Source: a virus
Virus record (IMG/VR): IMGVR_UViG_3300027791_000173
Location: 1-20,308 of that record
DNA length: 20,308 bases
Direction: 5' to 3' (one strand)
Numbering within the stretch: the first letter of the stretch is position 1; each line of letters opens with the position of its first letter. The notes beneath the pieces are model-generated. The model worked only from the letters and a program-made list of their open reading frames with translations, was not told where the DNA came from and did no database searches. Shown piece by piece: positions 1 through 7,488 of this stretch. The translations under genes and the position numbers were made by a program.

Positions 1-711
1 TTATCATTAGATACCGGTTCTAATCACTTTGTAAATGGTATAAAAACTAAATTAGATGCTGAATTAGTACTAAGTGGTAGTAATTTAGATGGAATGACCG
101 TAAGTGGTTCATTTAGTGGTTCTTTCCAAGGTGATGGTAGTGGATTAGTTAATGTAACAACAGAAATTACAGAAGTTTCCACAGTATCAGATACTTTCAC
201 AAATGCAACTTCTAAAGTAGTAACTCACAACTTTGGTACTAAAAATGTAATAGTAACAGTATATGGTGATGATGATGGTTATTTTATACCAAATTCAATT
301 GTAACAACGAATACTAATCAAGTAACTGTAACATTTGCATCAACCGAAAGTGGTAGGATAGTAGTTGCAAAAGGTGGACATGTTGTACAAGGAGTTTCTT
401 CCGATTCAAATCTATTAGATGGTGAAGATGGAACACATTACCTAAATTATGGTAATTTTACAAGTGTTCCAAGTGGAATCGTAAGTGGTTCTTCACAAAT
501 AACAGATTTAACTACTCATAAAGAAACAGTTAGTGGAGCATCTTCATATGTAATAGACCACAACTTAAATGAACAATATCCAATAGTACAATGTTGGAAT
601 ACTTCAACTTCACAACAAGAACAAGCAGAATCAGTAACAACAAACTCAGTAAACAGAGTAACTGTTGTATTTTCAACTACATTTGCAGGAAAAATAATTG
701 TAAAAAAATAA
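1..711 (+). CDS. Tail fibre/adhesin-like structural protein, 5' end outside the window
   Basis: The reading frame is open from base 1, so the gene starts upstream; the first ATG in the window (94) lies inside the protein and is probably not the start. The visible 236 residues are rich in Ser, Thr, Gly and Val and nearly free of Cys, as in beta-rich phage fibres. A GSFSGSFQGDGSGLVNV stretch near base 110 resembles linkers common in phage tail fibres. Two related units of about 65 residues follow, near bases 181-375 and 514-708. Each has a V-x-D/T-HN motif, a central beta region with VTTN, a VTVxF strand and a closing G-K/R-I-I/V-V strand, and the second ends the protein with IIVKK. I infer a fibre or spike with two duplicated C-terminal head domains that may contact the host surface. 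The glycosyltransferase gene starts 3 bases after the stop. The family is not identified more precisely. Confidence 0.7.
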   Translation, partial: LSLDTGSNHFVNGIKTKLDAELVLSGSNLDGMTVSGSFSGSFQGDGSGLVNVTTEITEVSTVSDTFTNATSKVVTHNFGTKNVIVTVYGDDDGYFIPNSIVTTNTNQVTVTFASTESGRIVVAKGGHVVQGVSSDSNLLDGEDGTHYLNYGNFTSVPSGIVSGSSQITDLTTHKETVSGASSYVIDHNLNEQYPIVQCWNTSTSQQEQAESVTTNSVNRVTVVFSTTFAGKIIVKK

Positions 712-714
712 TTT

Positions 715-1713
715 ATGGTATATGATGTGTATTATACTACGGGTGGTGGACCTTGGGTAAATGCTGGTACTGATACATGGGTAAATCTATGGATGGAATT
801 AATTGCACCCAAATTAGATGTAAAACCTATTCTTCTTTTACATAGAAACAAACCAAAAGGACATGAAGATTACGAATTTCCAATAGAAGCTTATTGGCAT
901 GGGGATGATATTGATAAATTTGAAGAATTGTGTAATGGTGCAAGACGAATCAATATATTACATGGACATTATACTCCAATGAAGGTAATAGATGAAAATA
1001 TACATAAAATACATTCAAATGTATTACATAATTCAGTAGACCATATAATAAAATCACAATTTGGAACAGATAATTCATTTATACAACATCCATATATGGA
1101 TTCTAAATGGGAACAGAGTATAAATGATGTTTCTAAACATTCTATATGGGTTGGTTTATATGATATTCTAATAGAAAATACAAATATTACAAATTATTAT
1201 GAATTTAAACATAACTTACAATTAAGTGATTCAAATACACTAGGTTTTACAGCAAGAAGTGAAGGTAGAAAAAATCCAAGATATTTGGATGGATTGTCAT
1301 CTATACTATTTACTAATTCTAATCATTTTAAAGTGGTTTGGAAAAAAGGAATGAAAATGGATACATCTAAAATGAAAATATATCATTATATACCTGAATT
1401 TGCAAATACATTTTATAATATGGATTGGGGAATATCACATTCATGTTTTACATATGAGCCATTTGGATATTCAATATTTGAAGCAGTGGATTATGGTAAA
1501 TTGCCAATTTTACACTCAACATGGTGTAAGAATTTCGAATATCCATACAGAGCTTCATCTAAAAAAGAATTTAATGATATTTATACTCAGTTAATCAACA
1601 CTTCTTATGAAGAAAAAAATAAATGGTTTTTATCTTTAAAAGAATTCATGAAAACTAATTTTACAGATAAGGATAAGTGGATTAAGGATTTACTTGATAT
1701 TTATAATATATAG
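715..1713 (+). CDS. GT-B fold glycosyltransferase
   Basis: Predicted 332-residue cytoplasmic glycosyltransferase, probably using a nucleotide sugar. The N-terminus has a glycine-rich segment (TTGGGPWVNAGTDTW, residues 8-22), as in the first Rossmann domain of GT-B enzymes. The C-terminal half has an exact E-x7-E motif, E248-PFGYSIF-E256, followed by AVDYGKLPIL. This is the signature of the donor-binding domain in GT4-like retaining enzymes, where the second Glu contacts the sugar-nucleotide. No signal peptide or membrane segment is visible. It sits between a fibre gene and a Hint-containing structural gene, so a virion glycoprotein or a host surface glycan are both plausible acceptors; this part is inference. 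The ATG at 715 follows the upstream stop by 3 bases with no SD, which suggests coupled translation. Confidence 0.7.
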   Translation: MVYDVYYTTGGGPWVNAGTDTWVNLWMELIAPKLDVKPILLLHRNKPKGHEDYEFPIEAYWHGDDIDKFEELCNGARRINILHGHYTPMKVIDENIHKIHSNVLHNSVDHIIKSQFGTDNSFIQHPYMDSKWEQSINDVSKHSIWVGLYDILIENTNITNYYEFKHNLQLSDSNTLGFTARSEGRKNPRYLDGLSSILFTNSNHFKVVWKKGMKMDTSKMKIYHYIPEFANTFYNMDWGISHSCFTYEPFGYSIFEAVDYGKLPILHSTWCKNFEYPYRASSKKEFNDIYTQLINTSYEEKNKWFLSLKEFMKTNFTDKDKWIKDLLDIYNI

Positions 1714-1725
1714 GAAAGATATACA

Positions 1726-3066
1726 ATGGCAATAACTTCAGGAGAAACACTTAGTTTAAATAATTTAGCAGGAGCTAGAGGTCACACTCAAGGCTCAAAT
1801 GTATCACTTGGTAGTGTATATAGTGGAATAGCACAGGCTGGAGATAATATTTCAATAGGCTCATTTGGTATAGATACAATTTCATCTGGTATTACTGGAT
1901 ATACTTATGCAGTTGAAGGTACAAATGAAACATACACAATGGGATTTACAGGCGCAGGTTCTCAGTTTGCATCAATTTCATCTAGATATCAAAACTTTAC
2001 TTGGTCTGTTTCACCAACACATAATGGAGCTCCAAATGCAAGTGGATACTTGAATATTAACGCAAATCAAGATTTAAGTGCAGTAGTTAGTATTACTTAT
2101 ATGAACGCTGCATTTGCTGATGCTGACCAAGGAAATGGTACTCAAGGTACATTAATGGGGAATGTATCACACACATTATCAGCAACATTTGCTGATGGTT
2201 TTAATGACCATGCAACAAATTACAATATAGCACAAACAAAAACAGTTTATTCAGTAGATTCATATGATGGAAATTCAACAGCATTATGTTTAACTATTGA
2301 TTCACCCGTAACTCTTGCAGATGGAACAACTATTGAAGTTGGAGATTTAGAAGAAGGAGATGTATTGAGAGGATTTTCAATTGGTGGATTGGGAACTGAT
2401 GAAACTGGTTTCCTAGATTGGTCAGCTGAAACATTAACAACAGATGCACAGGATGTAGTTGTTGAAAATTTAGTATATTCTTTTTCAGGTAGACATTATG
2501 ATATTAATGATGGTGAAATAACTGCAACTGCAGAACACCCAATGTTAGTTAAAGATGCTACTGATGGAGAATATAGATTTAAAGAAATGTTTAACATTAC
2601 TACAAACGATAAATTAATTAAAGAAGTTTCTGGTGTTATTACTGAAATTGATGTAATATCTATTGATATTGTAAACCAAACATCAGAGATAGTATCTATT
2701 GATGTTGAAACAAATGATACATATTTAGTTAATGGGTATATAACTCACAATAAAGGTGGTAATTCACATACCGATGAAACAGCCGGTAGTGCACCAACAA
2801 CCCTTGCATGGGCAAATGGTACACATACTCTTTCTTGGAGTGGTGATGGTACAAATGATGTATATGATGTACAGATAGATGATAACTCAAATTTCTCATC
2901 AACATTAGTTAGTCAAACACAATGGTCAGCAACTTCAGTTGTAACAACAACAGATAGTGGTACTTTTGATATTGGAACTGGTACAAGATATGCAAGAGTA
3001 AGACAATACTCAACAAATGGGTTATTGAGTAACTACTCAAGTACATTAACATTTACAGTTAGTTAG
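1726..3066 (+). CDS. Virion-type protein with an internal intein-like Hint domain and a C-terminal FN3-like domain
   Basis: A 446-residue protein in three parts. Residues 1-187 are Ser/Gly/Asn-rich and beta-like, starting MAITSGETLSLNNLAG, a style seen in phage virion proteins. Residues 188-342 form a Hint (hedgehog/intein) domain: C188 begins block A (CLTIDSPV, then EVGDLEEGD), T268-A-E-H271 is block B, and DTYLVNGYITHN ends at H341-N342. Residues 343-446 begin KGGNS and contain a fibronectin-III-like sandwich (TLSWSGDGTNDVYDVQID, later ARVRQYS). No homing endonuclease fits in the 155-residue Hint segment. The +1 residue is Lys343, not Cys, Ser or Thr, so normal protein splicing is not expected; cleavage or ligation as in bacterial intein-like (BIL) domains is more likely. 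The start has AGGA about 11 bases upstream. A structural role rests on neighbours and composition only. Confidence 0.75.
   Translation: MAITSGETLSLNNLAGARGHTQGSNVSLGSVYSGIAQAGDNISIGSFGIDTISSGITGYTYAVEGTNETYTMGFTGAGSQFASISSRYQNFTWSVSPTHNGAPNASGYLNINANQDLSAVVSITYMNAAFADADQGNGTQGTLMGNVSHTLSATFADGFNDHATNYNIAQTKTVYSVDSYDGNSTALCLTIDSPVTLADGTTIEVGDLEEGDVLRGFSIGGLGTDETGFLDWSAETLTTDAQDVVVENLVYSFSGRHYDINDGEITATAEHPMLVKDATDGEYRFKEMFNITTNDKLIKEVSGVITEIDVISIDIVNQTSEIVSIDVETNDTYLVNGYITHNKGGNSHTDETAGSAPTTLAWANGTHTLSWSGDGTNDVYDVQIDDNSNFSSTLVSQTQWSATSVVTTTDSGTFDIGTGTRYARVRQYSTNGLLSNYSSTLTFTVS
2287..2751 (+). other. Region encoding the Hint (BIL-type) domain
   Basis: Encodes residues C188 to N342 of the preceding protein. 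The residues needed for an N-to-S acyl shift (Cys1, block B TxxH) and for Asn cyclisation (terminal His-Asn) are all present, while the +1 nucleophile is replaced by Lys. Known BIL domains with this pattern cleave at one or both ends instead of splicing. Confidence 0.75.
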
Positions 3067-3095
3067 TAATTATTTTTACGTTTGGGAAAAATCTA

Positions 3096-3107
3096 TATAT
3101 TTATATA
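3096..3107 (+). promoter_or_regulatory. Putative late promoter box
   Basis: An exact TATATTTATATA lies 31 bases before the ATG at 3139, in a 72-base gap. The same 12-mer recurs exactly before 6493 and 7526, with close variants before 3516, 5898 and 16299. Recurrence upstream of genes, not base composition alone, is the evidence. No -35 element is obvious. The transcription start is not known. Confidence 0.5.
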
Positions 3108-3138
3108 TATTACGTAACAAATCAAAAATTAAAAAATA

Positions 3139-3438
3139 ATGGCGAAAGCAATTAAGTTTACAAAAGAAGAAGTAGAATCAGTAAATGATTTAAGACAAGA
3201 TGTTGCAAATGTGTTTACACGTTTGGGACAACTTCAAATTGAAAAGAAAAGAAGGATTGAAGAAATCGAAGTTGTAGAACAAGATTTACTAAATCAACAC
3301 TCTACATTAGTAGAAAAGGAACAAACAATGTTTAAAGGTTTAAATGATAAGTATGGTGATGGAAATTACGACCCTGCAACTAATACATTTACTCCAAATA
3401 AAGAAAAAGAAGAAGTTTTAGAAGAAACCGAAGTATAA
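3139..3438 (+). CDS. Small coiled-coil phage protein, unknown function
   Basis: A 99-residue acidic protein. Residues about 8-75 look like a continuous helix with heptad-like spacing, suited to a coiled coil. The end of this helix runs into NDKYGDGNYDPATNTFTP, then an acidic tail (KEKEEVLEETEV). I recall similar helix-then-'KYG.G..dP.tg.ft' small proteins near the structural genes of marine T4-like phages, where they have no assigned role. It has its own upstream promoter-like box and precedes the sheath gene, so a virion assembly or scaffold-like role is possible but unproven. The start has an A-rich leader (TTAAAAAATAATG) and no SD. Confidence 0.75.
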   Translation: MAKAIKFTKEEVESVNDLRQDVANVFTRLGQLQIEKKRRIEEIEVVEQDLLNQHSTLVEKEQTMFKGLNDKYGDGNYDPATNTFTPNKEKEEVLEETEV

Positions 3439-3461
3439 TTTATATTTTCAGAAAAGTTAAT

Positions 3462-3473
3462 TATACTTATATA
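3462..3473 (+). promoter_or_regulatory. Putative late promoter box for the sheath gene
   Basis: TATACTTATATA followed by AGAG matches the repeated TATATTTATATA(A)GAAC element with one mismatch in the core. It lies in the 77-base gap before the sheath start at 3516. Confidence 0.45.
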
Positions 3474-3500
3474 AGAGTATTAATATTCAACACACATAAC

Positions 3501-3506
3501 AAGGAG
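3501..3506 (+). promoter_or_regulatory. Strong Shine-Dalgarno site of the sheath gene
   Basis: AAGGAG with a 9-base spacer to the ATG at 3516. Most genes in the window lack such a site; this one and the tube gene share it, fitting the need for many copies of these two proteins. Confidence 0.75.
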
Positions 3507-3515
3507 TAAAATAAC

Positions 3516-5843
3516 ATGGCAGAAAAAATTGTATCACCTGGAGTATTTACGAGAGAAAATGACCTTTCTTTCTTATCACAAGGGATTGGTGAAATCGGAG
3601 CAGCTGTAATAGGACCTTTTCATAAGGGACCAGCATTCGTACCAACCGTTGTAAATACACAATCCGAATTCGAAGAAATCTTCGGTACACCTGATGGCTC
3701 ATACTATACAGGATATACCGTACAAAACTACCTAAGAGAAGCAGGAACAGTAACTATTGTTCGTGTGGGTCATCAAGGTGGTTATACACAAACCAAACCA
3801 ATAGCAATTGTAAGTGTTGATGATGCTTCTAATAGTCAAATATTAGGAACATTATTCGAAACACACAATGGACCGGGAACACTAGTAAGTTCTAGTATTG
3901 AAGCAGCAGTATCAGCTTCAAGTTTCGCAATAACGGTAACAGGTTCAGCTGCAATATCAGCATCTATCAGTCCAGCAGATGGAAATGATTTGGGTGATGT
4001 ATTTGGAACTAACCCAAGAGGTTCAAAAAGTTCATATGTATATAACTATTTTGAAAAAGCATCAGCTGATTCAATTACAGATGGACAAACACAAATATCT
4101 CTTATTACATTAGCAGACCAAGTATATGGAGATATTCAACATTCTTCTACACCTTGGATACAATCACAATTAGTATCTGGTGAAAGACACAATCTTTTCA
4201 AATTACATACTATCGGTGATGGTACTGTATATAATAAAGAATACAAAGTATCTATATTTAATGTAAAAGCAGCAGGTTCATCTAATGCAACTGATTACGC
4301 TACTTTCTCATTGATGATTAGAGGAAACTCCGATACCGATAAAAGAAAATCAGTATTAGAAACATATAATAACTTGAACTTAGACCCAGCTTCTCCTAAT
4401 TACATCAAAAAAGTAATTGGTGATAGAAACTTGGTAATAGATGCAAATGGAAAACAAACTGAAAATGGTGATTACGTTAATCGTTCTAAATTCGTAAGAG
4501 TTGAAACGGTTGCTGAAGGTGCTCATCCTATCGTTGCTGGACCATTTGGACATGATAAGTACAGTAATCCATCTTTCGTTGGTAATATTGGTTCACATGG
4601 TTTAGGTGAATCTATTATACCATCTGTATTATTTTCAACCGGTTCTGATGTTAACACATCATCAAAATCTATATCATTTAGTGGTATTGATTTAGAAACA
4701 CCACAAGTTAAAATAGATAATAATAATTACTTATCTCCAATACCAACCGGAGCAACACAAGGTGGAAACACAGTATTTGCATTTGATGGTACGGTAAGTG
4801 TAGTTGGTGGTACTAAGGCATTTGGATATCAACTAACCGGTTCACTATCATCTGATATGAACAAAAGACAATTTTCAGTAAGTTTCCAAGGTGGATTTGA
4901 TGGAATTAATCCAACAGTATCTATTGATAAAGGAACTGATATATCAAGTGGTAATTCACAAGGATTTAACTTATCAACTTCAACGGCTGCTGGTTCAGTT
5001 GCGTATGTAAAAGCAATCGCATCTGTATCTAATCCAGATGATTTTGATATCAACTTGGTATCTGTACCTGGAATCGTAAGAAGACATCACTCATATGTAT
5101 TTGACAAAGCAGTTGATATGTGTGAAGCTAGAGAAGATTGTTTCTTCATTGGTGATGTAGTTGGTGCAGGTGATTCAATATCACAAGCAATCGAGCAAGG
5201 TAACGCAGTTGATTCTAACTATGTAGGTACATACTACCCATGGGTTAAAACAATTGATTCACGAACTAATAAACTAATTTCAGTTCCACCATCAGTATTG
5301 ATGCCAGGAATATATGCTTCTAACGATGCAGTTGCAGCCGAATGGTTTGCACCAGCAGGTTTAAATAGAGGTGGTATAGTAGGTGCTATATCTGTACTAA
5401 ACAGATTAACACACGCTGAAAGAGATGAATTATATGAAGGAAAAATTAATCCAATCGCTCAGTTCCCTGGAGAAGGTATCGTAGCATTTGGACAAAAGAC
5501 ACTTCAAGATAAAGCATCGGCACTTGATAGAATCAATGTTAGAAGATTGATGATTAAAGTTAAGAAGTATATAGCTTCTACATCAAGATACTTAGTATTT
5601 GAACAAAATACATCTCAAACGAGAGGTAAATTCTTAAATACTGTGAATCCTTATTTAGAAGGAATACAACAAAGACAAGGATTGTATGCATTTAGAGTGG
5701 TGATGGATGAAAGTAATAACACACCAGATGTAATCGACAGAAATATATTGGCTGGACAGATTTTCTTACAACCAACTAAAACTGCAGAATTCATCGTGTT
5801 AGATTTCAATATCTTACCAACTGGAGCATCTTTTACGGCATAA
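3516..5843 (+). CDS. Contractile tail sheath protein
   Basis: A 775-residue tail sheath subunit, functional counterpart of T4 gp18. Sheath subunits polymerise around the tube and contract to drive it through the cell envelope. The N-terminus (MAEKIVSPGVFTRENDLSF, then GPFHKGP and TEFEEIFG-like text near residues 34-56) is typical of the sheath family. The C-terminal domain (about residues 645-775) carries the conserved INVRRLMIKVKKYI and FEQNTSQTRGKF stretches, and ends with a beta region including VLDFNILPTGASF. The middle (about 100-500) is Ser/Gly-rich and probably forms the exposed domains. It is somewhat longer than T4 gp18 (659 residues). The tube gene follows. The start is set by an AAGGAG at a 9-base spacing. 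The identification is firm. Confidence 0.96.
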   Translation: MAEKIVSPGVFTRENDLSFLSQGIGEIGAAVIGPFHKGPAFVPTVVNTQSEFEEIFGTPDGSYYTGYTVQNYLREAGTVTIVRVGHQGGYTQTKPIAIVSVDDASNSQILGTLFETHNGPGTLVSSSIEAAVSASSFAITVTGSAAISASISPADGNDLGDVFGTNPRGSKSSYVYNYFEKASADSITDGQTQISLITLADQVYGDIQHSSTPWIQSQLVSGERHNLFKLHTIGDGTVYNKEYKVSIFNVKAAGSSNATDYATFSLMIRGNSDTDKRKSVLETYNNLNLDPASPNYIKKVIGDRNLVIDANGKQTENGDYVNRSKFVRVETVAEGAHPIVAGPFGHDKYSNPSFVGNIGSHGLGESIIPSVLFSTGSDVNTSSKSISFSGIDLETPQVKIDNNNYLSPIPTGATQGGNTVFAFDGTVSVVGGTKAFGYQLTGSLSSDMNKRQFSVSFQGGFDGINPTVSIDKGTDISSGNSQGFNLSTSTAAGSVAYVKAIASVSNPDDFDINLVSVPGIVRRHHSYVFDKAVDMCEAREDCFFIGDVVGAGDSISQAIEQGNAVDSNYVGTYYPWVKTIDSRTNKLISVPPSVLMPGIYASNDAVAAEWFAPAGLNRGGIVGAISVLNRLTHAERDELYEGKINPIAQFPGEGIVAFGQKTLQDKASALDRINVRRLMIKVKKYIASTSRYLVFEQNTSQTRGKFLNTVNPYLEGIQQRQGLYAFRVVMDESNNTPDVIDRNILAGQIFLQPTKTAEFIVLDFNILPTGASFTA

Positions 5844-5865
5844 TTAAATTAAAATAAAAAAACCT

Positions 5866-5880
5866 TATATTTATTAATAT
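5866..5880 (+). promoter_or_regulatory. Putative promoter box for the tail tube gene
   Basis: TATATTTATTAATAT lies 17 bases before the tube ATG, a looser match to the repeated TATATTTATATA element (the first nine bases match). It could also be plain AT-rich intergenic sequence, and read-through from the sheath gene is possible because no terminator lies between them. Confidence 0.35.
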
Positions 5881-5882
5881 AA

Positions 5883-5888
5883 AAGGAG
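5883..5888 (+). promoter_or_regulatory. Strong Shine-Dalgarno site of the tube gene
   Basis: AAGGAG with a 9-base spacer to the ATG at 5898, the same sequence and spacing as at the sheath gene. Confidence 0.75.
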
Positions 5889-5897
5889 AAAAACAAC

Positions 5898-6386
5898 ATG
5901 GCAGAAGTATTAGAATTTAACGATATGTTTTATACCAATTTCGAACCAAAGATGAAAAATCGTTTCATCATGGAAATCGATGGTATTCCTTCATATTTAA
6001 TAAAAACAGCAAATAGACCTTCAATTCAGTTTGAAACTATTACCCTAGACCACATTAACGTTAAACGTAAATTAAAAGGTAAGGGAGAATGGCAAGATGT
6101 AGAGATTACATTATTTGACCCAATCGTTCCAAGTGGAGCTCAATCAGTAATGGAATGGGTGAGAACATCACATGAATCTATTACAGGTAGAGATGGATAT
6201 GCAGATTTCTATAAGAAAGATGTACAAATATATCTATTAGGACCAGTTGGTGATAAGATTGAACAATGGACTCTTAAAGGTGCATTTATCAACAATGCAG
6301 TGTTTAATGATTTAGATTGGAGTTCAAATGACCCAGCAGAAATCACATTGACATTATCTTATGATTACGCTATCTTAGAATTCTAA
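5898..6386 (+). CDS. Tail tube protein (T4 gp19-like)
   Basis: A 162-residue tube subunit, almost exactly the length of T4 gp19 (163 residues). Hexameric rings of this protein stack to form the inner tail tube. The sequence shows the family features: an N-terminal NRFIMEIDGIPSYLIKTANRP region, a central beta-hairpin region with DHINVKRKLKGKGEWQDVEITLFDP, then a MEWVRTSHES helix, and a C-terminal LDWSSNDPAEITLTLSYDYA strand set. It lies directly after the sheath gene, the normal order, and a strong intrinsic terminator follows 24 bases after its stop, so its transcript probably ends here. Confidence 0.95.
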   Translation: MAEVLEFNDMFYTNFEPKMKNRFIMEIDGIPSYLIKTANRPSIQFETITLDHINVKRKLKGKGEWQDVEITLFDPIVPSGAQSVMEWVRTSHESITGRDGYADFYKKDVQIYLLGPVGDKIEQWTLKGAFINNAVFNDLDWSSNDPAEITLTLSYDYAILEF

Positions 6387-6410
6387 TAAGAATTAAAAAT
6401 ATATTTACTG

Positions 6411-6442
6411 AAAAGGTTCTCTTTGTGAGAACCTTTTTTTTT
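6411..6442 (+). terminator. Strong intrinsic terminator after the tail tube gene
   Basis: A perfect 11-bp stem (AAAAGGTTCTC at 6411-6421 and GAGAACCTTTT at 6427-6437) with a 5-base TTTGT loop runs into a T tract ending at 6442. It separates the sheath/tube unit from the chaperone unit. Confidence 0.92.
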
Positions 6443-6460
6443 CTCATTTTTCAAAAGTTA

Positions 6461-6480
6461 TATATTTATATACGAACAAA
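6461..6480 (+). promoter_or_regulatory. Putative late promoter box for the chaperone gene
   Basis: TATATTTATATA followed by CGAACAAA. This 20-base stretch matches the one at 7489-7508 at 19 of 20 positions, although the flanking genes are unrelated. It lies between a terminator and a start codon, where a promoter is required. Confidence 0.6.
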
Positions 6481-6492
6481 ATAAACAAAGTT

Positions 6493-7257
6493 ATGGCAAA
6501 ATTCGATTTTCCAACGGAAGTAATAGATCTTCCATCACAGGGTAAACTTTATCCTGAATCTAGTCCTTTATCAAAGGGTTCAATTGAAATAAAGTATATG
6601 ACGGCTAAAGAAGAAGATATATTAGCCTCACAAAATTTAATAAAAAAAGGTGTTGTACTTGATAAATTATTTGAATCAGTTGTTGTTGGTACTGGTGTAA
6701 ATGTTAATGATATATTCATTGGTGATAAGAATGCAATTCTTTTAGCAACTCGTATCTTAGGATATGGAAAAGATTATCATGTAGAAGTGAATGACCCATT
6801 TACTGGAGAAACACAAAAAGTAAACATAGACCTTTCAGCAGTACAGATTAAAGAAATTGATGTAGATGCACTAAATTCAGAAAACAGATATGAATTTGAT
6901 TTGCCACTTGGTAAGAAAAAAATCATATTTAGATTATTAACACATAAGGATGAAATTGATATTAATGCTGAAGTACAAGCACTTAATAGATTAACTAAAG
7001 GTGATAATATATCTCAAGATGTATCAACTCGTTTACGATATATGATACAAGAGGTAGATGGTAATGAAGATAGAGGATTTATTAATAATTATGTAAAGAA
7101 CAGTTTACTTGCAAGAGATTCCAGAGCTCTTAGAAAGTATGTTCAAACATTCACTCCAGATTTAGAATTGAAATTCAATTTTGTATCTGATATTACTGGT
7201 GAACAGGAGGCACTAGATATCCCCTTCGGGGTTGGGTTTTTTTACCCTTCCGAGTAA
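6493..7257 (+). CDS. Tail assembly chaperone / T4 gp26-like protein
   Basis: A 254-residue protein of the T4 gp26-like 'baseplate' family (PF12322 type, recognised by eye). The opening has the familiar pattern DLPSQGKLYPESSPLSKGSIEI, KYMTAKEEDIL and KKGVVLDKLFESVVVG within residues 13-65. It ends ALDIPFGVGFFYPSE. Lying between the tube and tape measure genes, it occupies the place where tailed phages encode the tail assembly chaperone (lambda gpG/GT), which coats the tape measure before tube polymerisation. The C-terminus overlaps a second frame (7232-7465), giving a G/GT-like arrangement that suggests programmed recoding. In T4, genes 26 and 51 are likewise adjacent. The start has a SD-less AAACAAAGTT leader, also found at the hub gene start (13121). 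Family assignment is good; the chaperone role is inferred from position. Confidence 0.8.
   Translation: MAKFDFPTEVIDLPSQGKLYPESSPLSKGSIEIKYMTAKEEDILASQNLIKKGVVLDKLFESVVVGTGVNVNDIFIGDKNAILLATRILGYGKDYHVEVNDPFTGETQKVNIDLSAVQIKEIDVDALNSENRYEFDLPLGKKKIIFRLLTHKDEIDINAEVQALNRLTKGDNISQDVSTRLRYMIQEVDGNEDRGFINNYVKNSLLARDSRALRKYVQTFTPDLELKFNFVSDITGEQEALDIPFGVGFFYPSE
7205..7247 (+). promoter_or_regulatory. Candidate recoding (frameshift or slippage) element
   Basis: Within the last codons of the chaperone gene lie an internal AGGAGG (7205-7210), a short GC hairpin CCCC-TTC-GGGG (7221-7231; it can also fold as C-TTCG-G), a T7 run (7237-7243) preceded by GGG, and a CCC (7245-7247) able to pair with that GGG. 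The +1 frame opens only after a TAG at 7214-7216, and the zero frame stops at 7255-7257, so any switch must fall within about 40 bases, where the T run sits. Phe-tRNA on TTT can re-pair fully one base forward. Polymerase slippage on T7 after an RNA hairpin is an alternative. Confidence 0.55.
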
Positions 7258-7465
7258 CTACTCTGCACAACTACATTCTCAGATTTGGGAAATGGTTAAC
7301 TATGGTAATGGATTTACTTGGTCAGAAGTTTACTTCATGCCAATTCATTGGAGAAACTTCTATTTCAAGAAGTTATTAGATGCCAAGAAAAAAGAAAAAG
7401 AAGAACACGATAAGTCTTCCAAGAAAAAGGGAGGACGAAGTCCAAATGTAAGAGTGAAGAAGTAA
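7232..7465 (+). CDS. Second-frame chaperone extension (T4 gp51-position domain), probably made by recoding
   Basis: An open frame +1 relative to the gp26-like gene, overlapping its end. It has no convincing start: only a TTG at 7232, with the AGGAGG too far upstream (21 bases), or a late internal ATG at 7291. Its content is clearly protein-like: LHSQIWEMVNYGNGFTWSEVYFMPIHWRNFYFKKLLDAKKK in two segments, then a Lys-rich tail. The MP-h-x-R-x-FY-x-KKL pattern is what I recall from second-frame tail chaperone domains and gp51-like proteins. Fusion at the T run would give a product of about 323 residues, with 250 from the first frame and 73 from this one. Its stop lies in the loop of a terminator. 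A sequencing indel joining one gene is an alternative, but the separate, family-like end of the upstream protein argues against it. Confidence 0.65.
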   Translation: MGFFTLPSNYSAQLHSQIWEMVNYGNGFTWSEVYFMPIHWRNFYFKKLLDAKKKEKEEHDKSSKKKGGRSPNVRVKK

Positions 7466-7484
7466 AATTCTTCACTTTTTTTTT
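7453..7484 (+). terminator. Intrinsic terminator after the chaperone unit
   Basis: A 9-bp stem (AGTGAAGAA, 7453-7461, with TTCTTCACT, 7468-7476), a 6-base loop and a 9-base T tract. The TAA at 7463-7465 falls in the loop, so the stem overlaps the coding end. Confidence 0.88.
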
Positions 7485-7488
7485 GTCG

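Noticed and set aside
6391-6410. AATATATTTACTG stretch upstream of the terminator, resembling the P1 box
   Set aside because: It would transcribe directly into the terminator at 6411, so a promoter role is unlikely.
7221-7243. GC hairpin plus T7 run read as an intrinsic terminator
   Set aside because: Five bases (TTGGG) separate stem and T run, it lies inside coding sequence, and a clear terminator follows at 7453. It is better read as part of the recoding site.
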